NCBI GenBank assembly: GCA_950295325.1
Contig: OX485803.1
Coordinates: 32,860,001 to 32,924,000, forward strand
Reading direction: 5' to 3'
Origin: Polytrichum commune
Lineage: Eukaryota > Streptophyta > Polytrichopsida > Polytrichales > Polytrichaceae
DNA length: 64,000 nt
The notes under the pieces were generated by a model, which worked only from the letters and a program-made list of their open reading frames with translations, searched no databases and was not told the DNA's origin. Position 1 is the stretch's first letter; each line of letters begins with the position of its first letter. Shown here piece after piece: positions 12,302 through 23,800 of the stretch. The position numbers and the translations under genes are program-made.

Positions 12302-13600
12302 TCTACTTTCGTTCGTTTTACCCTTACGCCCCTGCTAACATTTCTGCTTCCGGATGCATCCACAATGCATTGGCACTTAACTCTGTAGATGTTGTTAACG
12401 ATTCTCCTCTGTCCCTGTTGATGTTGTTAACGATTCTCCTGTCCCTCATAATGCTTTATAACCACCGAATTATGCACTTGTGATGACAATGCTGAGTCCG
12501 GGCCTCCTCTGCTTCTCCTCGTGCGATTTATCGCCAACATTGATCATGAAGTAGTGTTTTGAAACACGTTGGCTTCATCCAAGCCTGCAAAACCAAGGAC
12601 CAAATGGTGAGCTTCCAAAGTCAAAAAGATTGCGTAACGTGGTCCTGTGTCTGGTCAACCTACAATCGGAATTCAACGAACTCTTAAATGTGGATACTCA
12701 ACCACAAAATTTCCAAAAGGAAGATAAGAAACGTGGTCACATCCGCTTCCAGATCTAACGATGACCCCGCACGAGTCAAACAAACTTGAATGCACACGAA
12801 ACCCGCACGCTTCGCAAGTATACGCATTATTAGCATTTAAATGTTAGTGGAGACATCGCTTGAAATTTGGAGGTTTTCCAACACCCGCAAACTGGAAGGT
12901 CACAGATCTACAGGTTTTCAAGTGATCCTCAGATTTGAAGTTCCCTTGAATGGGCAAGGCGAGATTGGCAATAGTGAAATAAAATAGAATTGAGATAATA
13001 TACGAGGATTTTCCTCAAACTTCACCACAGAATCATAAGCATCGGTTCCTCCGCCTCAACATGGGCTTCCGTAAGAGCTTCATTGTTCCCTCACAGAGGT
13101 AGAGAAACACCCTTGTTCACCTTTTAGAGGCCAACACGGTCAAGAGTGTTTCCTTCAAACACTTTGATAATCACTAGGTAGCCAAGCCATACATGCCAAT
13201 AACACTCCCCATTCCATCTCAGTGCATCGGATTATGAACCAACATCCACCTAGACATGAACCTCCTAGCCCATCCCGCCTGGCAAAATTTCTGACTTTCT
13301 ACAAAAAGTCAGATCGAGGGTAATATTCATAGAGACGGACAGAATACGGACGCCCACGCGTCCAAGCCACCAGGTTAGGAACTCCCAAACCGCCCAATTT
13401 CAAAACAAAGTGGCCTGTGGTGGACCAGCATTGTAAGATTCCGCACTTCCAGCACCACGACTCTGTCCTAGTCGAGGCCTCTATTAGATTAGAGGAGCAT
13501 TGGAGTTTACTCTGGAATTACGGTCTACCACCTGACTTTGGCTTCCTGCTCTCCTTCACCTCGATTCTACAGAGGCGATCTCCAACCACTTCAATCCCAC
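12302..13600 (-). other. Upstream region of the glutaredoxin-like gene, possible 5' UTR intron
   Basis: No protein is recognisable. Reading the minus strand, a TGTTAGCAG acceptor-like sequence ends at 12,332, thirty bases before the start codon. A CCAG|GTTAGT donor-like sequence lies at 14,027. Together they could bound an intron in the 5' leader of about 1.7 kb. This is inference from splice consensus only. Confidence 0.3.
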
Positions 13601-14460
13601 CAAAGAAGTTCATTTACCTAAGCCACGAAAAAAACATAATGCCCGGGCCATGCTCGTCCGAAACAAGGAACCATCCGAGTGTTCCGATCTGTGACGGATC
13701 CACACACACCTCGCACCCACACCCCTGAAACGTGCCTACCAATACAGACACTTGGTGAACTATCCGAATTCTTCACCCAACCCCAAGTCACACAAAAAAC
13801 TCTCCCGCTGCTCACACAAAACGCGCATCCGCAACCCCAACGCCCATGTCCACCTGCTCCACACACCCGGTGGTACCGCCCACCACGTCCCACCCCACCC
13901 AAAAACCCAAACTCAAAACCAAACACGGACCTTGCTGCTACCAGATCAGGAGATTCCACTCACACTCCTCGCACATGCAAAGTGGCGGGCAGACAGGTTC
14001 GCGATGCATGACAGGTTCAAAACTAACCTGGAGAGAGACGGATCGAATGCTGCAACGGCGGGTGGTCGGTCGAGCGTCCGTCGCAGGCAGGCAGAGGTGT
14101 TGCCTGAACGATTGAGGAGGTGGCTGTGTGCGAGGAGGCGTAGGTCGGGCGAGGTGTAAGTAAGGAAGTGATGGCGAGAGGAGAGGGGGCAGCAGCGAGG
14201 GAGGGAGACTGGGTCGGCAAGTCGCGGGCGGGCGGGCGGGTGCGAAGGCAACACGCTCAAGGCGGCGTCGGCCACATGGATCGTCGCTTCCCTTTCTCCG
14301 TGTGGAAATTTCACATCGCCTCGCTCCGCCTATTCTTAGTCAACACCACCGTCGTCTTCGCCTCGCTCGCTCGCTCGCCCGCGCGCGCCCCACCACCGGC
14401 GCCCTTCCTTGTTTCTCTGCTTCCCTCGCCCCCCAAATCTTTGCCTTGGTTCCGGTAACA
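13601..14460. promoter_or_regulatory. GC-rich island, probable promoter / first-exon region
   Basis: Base composition changes sharply to GC-rich, CpG-containing DNA, strongest at 13,990-14,420. Many overlapping open frames occur on both strands, as expected from high GC, and none reads like a protein family. The position about 1.7-2.1 kb upstream of the only intact gene, and the donor-like site at 14,027 on the minus strand, fit a transcription start and untranslated first exon for that gene. A promoter of an unseen plus-strand transcript is an alternative. Confidence 0.4.
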
Positions 14461-15524
14461 AGGTACGTGGGCCATGTAATTCCCATTGGGGGTGAGATTA
14501 TGTCCTCCACCCAAAGTTTTTTTTTAATGCCCTGCCCACACTTCCTGTTGGGCAGCCAGTGGACGGCTCCAAACCACCATGGGACACTTTCTTGTACGCT
14601 TTTAGCCAACGAACGGTAGTAACCCAACTACATTAAACGTTTGTTAAGGGTTTGTTTACACTATAGGCATTAAGCCATGGCTTTAAAACAAATCGTGTCC
14701 ACGGTCCTCCACATTCTAGCGGACTACTAGAATGTGGTTGGATGGCAGCTTGTGCTTAATAACATGTGAACACCTCCGACCCATTATTATCTAAATTCTA
14801 GTGGGCAAATGGTCTACGTGGAAGCTCACCCTAACATGGCTATCATTGAGGTGGCGGCTAAATCAACATGTATTACTCATCCACTGAATTAAGGCGACTA
14901 TACCGCCGATTAGGAGTCATAAATAGGTGTCCGATTAAGGAAGCTAAGCGAACTAACCTCGCATGCCTCATGTAAAGGCGTCCATTGTGAATTTTTCTAT
15001 GGCTCACATTTTTATCTTTATTTTCATATTATGTGACTTTGGAACCGACTTCAAAGACCCTTAATTGATATACATTGATTATCCCAAATAATGAGGGTGG
15101 GCTAATAGTGCGTGTGGGAAATTAGTGAAGGTGATATTGAATTTCATTACGCTATGAAATGAGCATCATCATAAGATCGAGGGTTTTGGAAGCCCAAAAT
15201 GCCATAAACTCTCAATGCAAGCTCTCTTCGGTTTCTTCGTGCTACGAGATGCCTCAAGGGTGGGCGGTGCCAACTAAAAAGAAAAAGAAAAGAAGTCTCT
15301 TCGAGCTCATCAAAACAAGTTAAGCACTCTACAAAAACCTTAGAGTACACACGAATTTTCTCGAGATGCATGATAAATATGTATTCATGAATTTAGTAAC
15401 ATACCCACTAATTGAGATACTGAGCGTAGCAAAGTTACTCTACAATGAATTGGATATCAATCTATAGGGAGTATCTTTTTCAATAATTGCAAGTTCCAAG
15501 ATGGTCACTCAAACTCGGGGCAAA
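14461..15524. other. Non-coding, nothing firm
   Basis: AT-rich. A sequence at 14,646-14,665 (AAGGGTTTGTTTACACTATA) resembles the ends of the TIR elements at 16.3 and 20.3 kb, but I found no matching opposite end, so it may be a relic. Confidence 0.4.
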
Positions 15525-15735
15525 GTACACTAAATATGATATTCAATGTCAGTTACTATTTGGAATGACACAATGTTATAATTAACTATACATCTCAATT
15601 TTTTTACCAACAAATATCAAACTAGTTGTTTGGACATTACAAAAAATAAACATAATGAATTGGTAAGAATTTACAATAATAGTAAAAAAAGGAATGTATA
15701 ACTCTAAATAGCAAGTGACACTAAATATCGTGCAA
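15525..15735. mobile_element. Decayed relative of the ACACTAAATAT-ended MITE
   Basis: The left side carries TACACTAAATATGATATT (15,526-15,543) and the right side GACACTAAATATCG (15,718-15,731), in inverted orientation. The same ends bound the better preserved element at 34,834-35,210. The inside does not clearly align, so this could be a deleted copy. Confidence 0.4.
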
Positions 15736-15849
15736 CTCCCTATAGGAATAGGTAACCTAGTGATGGTCATCACTTTGTGAATGGATCGGGTCATATCTTA
15801 TGTCATTGACTTTGAAAGTTTAAACTTTAGGTCATGATGTGCCAGAACT

Positions 15850-16259
15850 AATGAAGAGCTCATTATTATAAACAACATCCAACATTCAATGCCATGTTAC
15901 TACTGGATAGGTGCCATGCACTTTCAAATCCTCTCGGCCGCCCGCTTTGGCTCTTGTTGTGCTCTAGGGTTAAGTTACCTCACGAATTCCAAAGAGCGAG
16001 CTCTTCTTTCACTCACCGGATTCAAGGAAATGGCGGAACACGCACGCTTATTCATGTTTATTCTTCATATCCACCGTAACAAGGATGACGGATCCGTCAC
16101 ATTTCCAAGGCTGTTGCTACTAGATGTCAGTGTCCGGACAGAGTTTTGGACATAATCCGTCAAAATTCTAGTGTTTCTATGTCCACCCGCTTACATGTTG
16201 TGGTCTTTCGGGTTTTCTTTAATGATTTTGAATATATTCCTTCCTTGGACTCCTCTCAA
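15850..16259. other. GC-richer unique stretch, unidentified
   Basis: Composition is richer in GC than its surroundings and holds an 88-residue plus-strand frame (15,889-16,155). The translation shows no motif I recognise. It could be a gene fragment captured between elements; there is no evidence of expression. Confidence 0.2.
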
Positions 16260-16827
16260 GACGTTGTTTACACCATGGACCATGAAGTCGTCCCAAGGCC
16301 TTGTAGAATATGTGATTGGTCGTTGAACTCGTCGTGGGATCATTTTGGTTTACATCAAGGAAAAAATGTCAGAGTGACCATGGAGTTCGAGGTCTCCGAA
16401 AGACATATTTTTAAGGCCCACATTATCCACTGACATGATCCAACGGGTTTTGCGGTGGGAAAGATAAAAAGAGATGAACTAGTAGAAAAAGGCAGGGGCC
16501 CATGGCAAAGAAGTGACACTATAATAAATAAATAAACTTAATGAAATACTTTTTGGGGAAGAGAAGACGAAGACAAGAGAAAACATGAGAATGGTCAAAC
16601 TTGAATTTTTTTTCAAAACTACCCTTTTTGAGAATATATTAAAAAAGTCAACACATTCACTTTTGGGTGCATGGTCATTCCTCTTGGTCAACATTCGGTT
16701 TACACCTAGTGTGGGACCCAAAGACTTTGTATATTGATTTTTTGAGAAATCGAACCATGAATGTTGGACCATGGAAAAGGGCCATCTTCCGTGATCCGAC
16801 TTCATGGTCCATGGTGTAAACCGGCCG
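16260..16827. mobile_element. PIF/Harbinger-like MITE, about 568 bp
   Basis: Inverted ends read TTTACACCATGGACCATGAA (16,267-16,286) and the complement of the same 20 bases at the right (16,801-16,820). The right end then runs CCGGCCG to a flanking TAA; the left outer bases are decayed and the left flank is CAA. The TIR is closely related to that of the 20.3 and 29.9 kb copies (GGTTTACAC-ATGGACCA). No transposase is encoded. Confidence 0.65.
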
Positions 16828-16834
16828 TAAGTGA

Positions 16835-16903
16835 TTGGTAATTATCCTGAAGTCTTAGACCTCAACCAGTTCATCTGTAACTTGCGGTTGGTTCTCCCCA
16901 TTC
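16835..16903 (-). repeat. Partial copy of the CCGGTT-rich dispersed repeat (family R2)
   Basis: On the minus strand this reads GGGGAGAACCAACC, then GTTACAGATGAACTGGTTGA, then GACTTCAGGATAATTACC. The same order occurs at 29,785-29,595 (minus), 30,422 (plus) and 56,118 (plus). It abuts the end of the MITE at 16,827. Confidence 0.55.
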
Positions 16904-17983
16904 ATTGATAGTCGTGGAGTTCAAATTACATGCAGGCTCCTATACCGAGGTGTTCAAATATGAATAGTGTGTAGTGTGGAGTCTAGACTTTATTGCTGCT
17001 AGGTTAAGCTCAATTTCAAAACAATTTGAATTCACACTTCCAAGAACATTGCTTGGTAAGCTTCGGATCTAGATTAGCGTTGGTTGCATCGATAAGCATC
17101 TTGTTGAAGAATAAGGTAGGCATATTCATAACCAACACAATCTAAAACCACAGTATGTATCATCGTCATACATTTCATGCCTTCAAATGCATGGTTGTGG
17201 TACATAGTGTTGGTTTTGTGGAAGGGGAACGTGTGGGAGATCCCGAAATGTGTCGTTATGGGATTCATGAAGCATTTATGTATAAAGTGAAACAATCATT
17301 GTGTAGAACAATTTTTGCCTAGACAAAACATAAGTCATTTTTGTTGTTTATAGTACAAGGACAAAAAAATGAATGTGGACATTATTACATACTTACATGC
17401 ATGCTACTAATATATAGTCAAATCTTTGAACAAGTATTACATCCAAGAAACAAACGCATTCATGCTTACCTTTTGCATACGAAAATGAAAAATGACTTAC
17501 TTTTTGTATAAATAGGATGGAATAAATGCATCTCAAGTTGCTTGAGTATGTGTGTTGTGGGTTTATATGGGCGACAAGACGCACACATCGTTGACAACAT
17601 GCCTTACGAGATTTAGAGCCATGATGAGAAATAAGTGAGACCTCTTAACTAGAATATACTTCCTAGGACATAGGAACATGGATGAATTCTCACAAGAGTA
17701 CAATTGTCCCAATCCATGCGGACAACTTGCTCTCTTCCTTTCTTTCCAGCAATGCAAATTAATTTGGCAATATTTTTGTCAAATGACAAATTAAAAACTC
17801 AAAAAATATCATATTAAAAAAGGTTTGTTTGCCATATTATTTCATTGAAATAAAAAAACAATGGATGAAATCTCCAAACATGCTTATATTAGCACACTTT
17901 GCGGATGAATGTTTGTAATGAAATAAGAATCTTACTAAGACATGGGGAGGTTTAATGTGTGCCCAACTTCACCCACGCGATTC
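16904..17983. other. Non-coding, nothing recognised
   Basis: AT-rich intergenic DNA with only short, uninformative frames on both strands. Confidence 0.45.
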
Positions 17984-17986
17984 TAA

Positions 17987-18341
17987 GGACCACTTCACAT
18001 ACAAGATTGAAGGTCCATGACCATCGCATTCTAAGATCTCTCGTTGGTTGAAAACGCCGAGACCATCCAAGTTCAACTTCAAACTAGAAGGTGAAGGCTC
18101 AAGAACCCAAAGAAATTATCATGGAGGAAAAGTCTACATGGATTCCTACATGGGATACATTCATGACTAATTGTTTCAGGAATAGTGTTTCATGGTTTAC
18201 TGGAATTTGCATCAAACCCACCTCCAAGAGGTAGCCTGGTGCAAATTCCAACGTACCATGTCGGTGGTACAACCTTTAGATGAGAATCAAGGGCCCTTAC
18301 TAAACACGGTCACGGCCCTTTCGCTCATGTGTGAAGTGGCC
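17987..18341. mobile_element. Short TIR element with CACTTCACA ends, 355 bp
   Basis: The left end is GGACCACTTCACAT after TAA (17,984-17,986). The right end is the complement of GGCCACTTCACACAT, followed by TTA (18,342-18,344). The internal part (from about 18,030, ATTCTAAGATCTCTCGTTGGTTGAAAA) is similar to 19,630-20,175. The end style, with TAA/TTA at the borders, suggests a Harbinger/Tourist-type element. It has no coding capacity. Confidence 0.55.
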
Positions 18342-18776
18342 TTAATTCTCAATATATCTACAAGATGGAAAGAAGCTCACACGTGCCAAGTATCATTCAT
18401 ATCTTCCCCATCGAAACATGCATTCCATGAGAGGTCTCCAAAAATACAAGCCAGGTGGTAAGCTTAGCATACTTTGGCCCTACCATCTAACTTCCAGCTC
18501 GGTTGCCAATTTACAGACCAACTTCCCATCGCATCTAAGTTAGGGTAGGTAAGCTTAAAATGGACTCTTCTCTTATGACATTAAACATTTAATTAGCCCC
18601 AGATGATTAGCAAACCCATCGAGGCCGTAGCCATTTTCCCCAAGATTTATCTTTAATCATCATCAAAGTCAAGATTCTCTTTCTTCTTGAATATCCCTTC
18701 TCTCTCTACTGTATAGAATAATTTATATATTTTGAGAATGTAATTTTAAATACATGCTTTTTGGTGTATGTTCTTG

Positions 18777-19154
18777 GGGCCAGTTCACACGGGGTCCCAA
18801 GACCTAAGTCCCAAGTCACATGAGGTCTATCCATGCAATCTCAACCGTTGAGAGCATGGAAGATGGGACTTAGCACTTCACACGGGGTCCCAAGTCCTAA
18901 GTCATGACTATGGCATAGATACCTACATGCTGGCACTTTCTGGAGGTGAGACTTGGGACTTGTGTTGCAAGTCGGGTTGAGCAAAAAGCTAGACCCAACT
19001 CTCAACCCAAGTCCCGCAAATATTTTTTCATATAATAATCAAGATTCAACTTCAATGATATTTAACCATATTTTAGTAATTACGTGAGGCTCACAACTTG
19101 GGAATTTGCCTTCATGTTGGGACTTGGGAATTGGGACCCCGTGTGAACCGGCCC
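18777..19154. mobile_element. Short TIR element with GTTCACACGGGGTCCCAA ends, 378 bp
   Basis: The left end is GGGCCAGTTCACACGGGGTC (18,777-18,796). The right end is its complement with one difference (19,131-19,154) and is followed by TTA. The left flank is TTG, so the duplication is not clean. The left-end sequence recurs internally in direct orientation near 18,875-18,900 (CACACGGGGTCCCAAGTCCTAAGTC). Confidence 0.65.
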
Positions 19155-19559
19155 TTAGATCCAATCTTAACCTCACACCACTCAATTATGGTTATCCAAT
19201 CAAAATAAGTATTGTTCTCTCTCTTTAATATGACATGTTTGATTGCGCAAGAAAGTGTCATATTATCCAAATGTCATATTCTCGAGAACATCGCATTTTA
19301 GCCTCAAATGTTGTATTATCGAGGTTTCTCGAGAAATTGTCTATTTCAATGTAAACTGTCATTTTGTATACATAATTAAGATACATAAGTATGAAAGATT
19401 ACCGAGACAGATATCAATAGGGATCCAAGGTGCTTAATTGTAACAAAGAGAAACATGTCCCGTTTGGTGATGCTAGAGTTCATTCGTTCTTATTTTGTAG
19501 CTAGGGATTTATGAGGATTGTTTTTGCATTTGGGGGGGGGGGGTTGGGGGCAAACAGTA

Positions 19560-20178
19560 TGGATTCCATGCCTCCTCACACCTAAAATGCAAGGGTGGGA
19601 AAATCCAATGTATGTATGGGGTCGAAGGCAATGTAAGGGCTCTCATTGGTTGAAAAGGTGGAGACCGTCCAAGTTCACTTCACTCTGGGAGGTGAAGGCC
19701 TAAACGTGCAAAGAAATGTTCGTGGATGAAAAGTCTACATGGAGTCCTACATGGCAGGTTGTGGATAAGGGTGCATGGTCTATCGGATTTTGTGTTAAGC
19801 CCGCCTCCAAGAGGTGGCCCTGACAAAAATTCCAGGAGACCGTGATTTTTTTAAAATATTTCCATCATGACAAATTTCAAGATAGAATCCAAGGCGGAAT
19901 CTAGAACATATTATAGGACACACAAACACTACCAAATAATTCCCTTAAATTGATAATATTTGAGACATATTATTAATCCAAATCCTCCCCTTTTTATGTC
20001 AACAGAGCATGCAATGGTCCCGCAACATGGTCCATTCTCACTTCACACTATGCTTGAGGGCCTGTGACTACATAAAACGGCTTTCCCAACACCCTTGGTG
20101 CGGCCTTTGGATGGGAGTCAAGGGTCCTCACCATTACAAGGTCATGGCTCTTGGCCCGTGTGTGAAGTGGCCCTAAAC
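19560..20178. repeat. Diverged second copy of the 18.0 kb TIR element
   Basis: Landmarks shared in order with 17,987-18,341 are CTCTCATTGGTTGAAAA, GACCGTCCAAGTTCA, GGTGAAGGC, AAAAGTCTACATGGA-TCCTACATGG, CCTCCAAGAGGTGGCC, GATGGGAGTCAAGGG and GTGTGAAGTGGCC (ending about 20,174). A block of about 240 bp (19,840-20,080) not in the first copy interrupts it. The left end is unclear. Confidence 0.5.
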
Positions 20179-20313
20179 ATGTTTCCATTCCATGGTATTA
20201 GGCACTTATCATACACGGTCATACACCATGCTTATTACGTTGATAAGCCCTTCGTAAAGTCGCTAGTATGTGGGACCAGGTATAACAAGTGAATAATCCA
20301 TGCATTTTGCTAA

Positions 20314-20825
20314 GGGGCGGTTTACACTATGGACCAAGAGCCATGACCAAGAAAATTAAATCATTTTCATGGTCACAGCTCTTGGCCAAGAGCCGTGACC
20401 ATGAAAAATCAAAAATGGATTTTTGAGTGGCTTGGTCACTCTTGTAGTGTAAAGTGGATTTGGACCGGGACAACTTTGGGCTGATTTTTTTAATTTCTAT
20501 CCCAACGATCTACAGTAACGTCAAAAAGATTCAGGAAAAAAAATATTAAAAAAAAAATTCGGCCAATGGCTGATTTTCAGCCTTACGGCTCCCTTGATTT
20601 CCGTTGAGTCGAGCATTTTGCCTCGCCTCAACGGAAAACCCGTTGGACCATGGCACATTATCCAAATGGCAGATTTTAGTAGTTTTTGGGGACCTCAAAG
20701 TTAGTGGTCATTCTCCTTTTTTCAAGGTAGTGTAAAGCCAAACGGGACCAAGAGCACTTTACTCTCCAATCACAGATTTTAGAATTTCATGGTCATGGCT
20801 CTTGGTCCATAGTGTAAACCGCCCC
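20314..20825. mobile_element. PIF/Harbinger-like (Tourist-type) MITE, copy A, 512 bp
   Basis: Terminal inverted repeats of about 38-45 bp begin GGGGCGGTTTACACTATGGA. A 3-bp direct TAA duplication flanks the element (20,311-20,313 and 20,826-20,828). Subterminal inverted stems (CATGGTCACAGCTCTTGG / CCAAGAGCCGTGACCATG) make it highly foldable. The sequence is almost identical along its whole length to 29,906-30,418, which implies recent movement. It has no transposase. TSD length and TIR fit the Harbinger superfamily. Confidence 0.85.
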
Positions 20826-20828
20826 TAA

Positions 20829-23800
20829 CATACATGCGAAATCAAATTGAATGTACGACCTTGTTCCCCATAACTCACATCTTATAATGCACTGACAACT
20901 TGCTTGGTCAAATGGTATTTTTATTGGAATTTGAGATAGCGTAAGATAAAATGACTTCCAATGAAGGTTGTTACGAAAGTCATCTTTCATTGTTTAATTC
21001 AACATCTTGACATGCCGTAAAAATGATGCATGTTTGTTTATTGCAAATATACAACTCATAGCAAGGATTCCTTTCATTGAATAGACTCCTAAGACTCAAA
21101 ACTAAACTATGTATGATGGAGTCGGTGGGGGAAGGGGGGTAAAAATACTAGACTTTGCAACGTATCGTGTGTTGGATTTCTTCATGTACTTTACCTCATT
21201 TTAACCCCAATTTCTAACTTATACACCAATTGCATAATTTAATTAGAAGAATAAAACTGAAGGGTTGTGTTCTAATAGATCACTAAAGATGGAGTTATCA
21301 CCAACAAGTTCTCGTTTCCTTTTGTCCTTAGAGCCTCGTATGGACTTCCTTTACATTTGAGGGCTTACTAGGCGCTCCACACCTTTAAGTCAAAGGGTGC
21401 CATGGGTAGAGTGTTGTGGTGTTTACATAAAGCTCCCATTGGAAAGAGGGGAATGCAAAGATCAATTCAATAAGTTTGTAGTGCATGTGTTCTAGTTTTC
21501 GCTTCTATGACTCTAATCATGTGATCCGTCTTGCAACATTGTTCCAAAAAGAGGGCACATAACCCTACATTCGCATATGTTGTGTGTTATTTGAATCTTT
21601 TACCCACCCTAACGTTCATCCCACATTAATTGGTGTGAATGGTGTAGTTCGTCTCAACTTGAATCTAGTCAACAAATCTAAAGTTGAATGCTAAATTCAA
21701 TAGCGAGTTTTCAATATTACACATAGGTCTATTTGGAAAGGGGATTAGTATTCATGGATGTTTTGTTGGGGAGTTCAAAAAGTCCCTTCCCCTTGTAGGT
21801 TTATGACTAATTCATCCCAAATTCATCTCCCTAAACTAATTTAGGGTTTACAATGCTAATGTTGTGGTCAAAGCCAATGAAAAATAAAATAAAATAAATC
21901 CAAGCTATAAGGGATTTTAAACAATTTCATCTCCAAATTACATGGTTGAGCATGAATCCTTGGCCTCTTGGAAACATGTCTAGAGCTCGTATTGTGTCAA
22001 GCACAAAGGTAGATAGTGCCAAAACCAACACCATAGAATACCGCATGGCAAGTATATACCTATTGATTATGAGAATGTCCACCACCTCATAAAACTTTGA
22101 ACCCATATAACTATGAACCCTTAACAAAATTTCCAGGTTGGTTTTGGGTCATCTATCAATAAACCTTTGAGCCCTATAACTTTTGCATGTGGGATTCAAT
22201 TAACCCCTAATGTCCTATGTGACCAAAATCTGATCATAAGCAGTTGCTCCAACCCCTTCGACATTGGTTCAAATGTTTTCTTTTTTGTTTCAACTATTCC
22301 TCTTGTTCATGTTCAAGTATGCTTGTTATGCCATGTGAATAATTTTTATTCAACTAAGTTAGCTATTTTGGATTAACTAAAATATGGGAGTTTGCTTTTA
22401 ATTTGTTTTCAATGAAACGGGTCCACAAACCAAAACTTAACATTTGCCACCCTTGTAGTTTAAGGGCAATGTATCCTAAACATGTTTTTTGTTGATCCAT
22501 TTGTGCAAGTGATTCCCAATCGATACGAAAGTTTGCACAACACTCAAACGCAACAAATCGTAAACATCTATAGTTGAAATTGTTAGTTGGACATGTGTTT
22601 GGTGGGTATAAATCCATGTGAAAGGTGCGTTGTTGTGGCACTGGAGCCTCAAACTGCAAAATTTCCCAAAAAATCATGAAAGAACGATTTCAAGACGTGT
22701 GAGCCCATTTGACAATGTATATTGCCCCTCTTTTGAATGAGGCCAACATTTTGTTGTTTGGAGATGATTTGAGTGCAGGTTCGATCAAAAACCAACCCTA
22801 ATTTCATTTCTAAATTGCTACCCTCAATCCCACTATTGACATTCCTATTATAATCTCCTACACAACAAAACTTCAACGCTCAAAATTTGGACTATGAGTA
22901 GTCACCTCTAGCTTGCAAACACATATACAATTGAATTTGCCACAAAAAAAAACTCCAGATCTTTAGTTATGGTTGCTGAAATCGAGGTCACATTTTTTGG
23001 ACATATTCGAGGGAAATTGGGCACGAGAAGTTAGGGTTTAAGGTATACAATAAGTGCATTGGAATCCCCACTCAATTGCTACCAATATAATAATAGTAGT
23101 ATATTTGAGCATTGCTCAAAGTGACGGTCTTAGCACCATCTACCTTAACTTTGGAGTACTTTGTTACGGTCAGAATTTGGGCACCACGAGGCTAACTTAA
23201 CTTATGAGCTTGATGCAGGTCCCAGTCCTCTTGGAGTCATTGGTGGACTGGGTTGCATTGGGGAGTAATGACCTGCTAATGGCCATTACTCTATGGCTTG
23301 AGCCAGCCTTGTGGACGGGCATGGGCCTTGAATCGGCTTACCCGCTTTTCGGTAGCTAGGGTTTTGGCTTGGCTTGGCTTTGTAATGGCTCCCTGCCTCC
23401 CTCTTTATGTGGCCTCACACGCAACTAATTAAGCGGCAACCAATGCTCCAAACAAGCGTCTCCATGACCGGTATTTAGTATATGTAAGAGTTCTGCACTC
23501 TGTACTAGGGAAATAACATGGGTGGCAATTAATGGCTAGGGATTTGGGGGTGTCTATGTACACTCATCCATTAGGAAGGTGAAAACACAAATTGACCTAG
23601 CATGGGATCTTTTTATTGAGATGAATTTGATGCATAAAAGAGCATCAGAGATTCTTAAATATTCTAGTGGATTATAATTGGAATGAAATGAAATGAAATT
23701 GACTTCAAAGTCAACGAAATCAAAAGGTTAATGGGACGGAATTGGTCCTCGACTTGTAAGGTATTTGGGTGTTATTTGGTTCATTTTTCATGTTCTCCAA

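Noticed and set aside
13417-14627. Many overlapping ORFs on both strands in the GC-rich island
   Set aside because: Long frames occur in several phases at once, as expected from GC-rich DNA; translations are proline/serine/histidine/arginine-rich without any domain.
22363-22876. Two consecutive minus-strand ORFs of 104 and 75 residues
   Set aside because: They are in different frames with no recognisable motif; not enough to call a gene or pseudogene.
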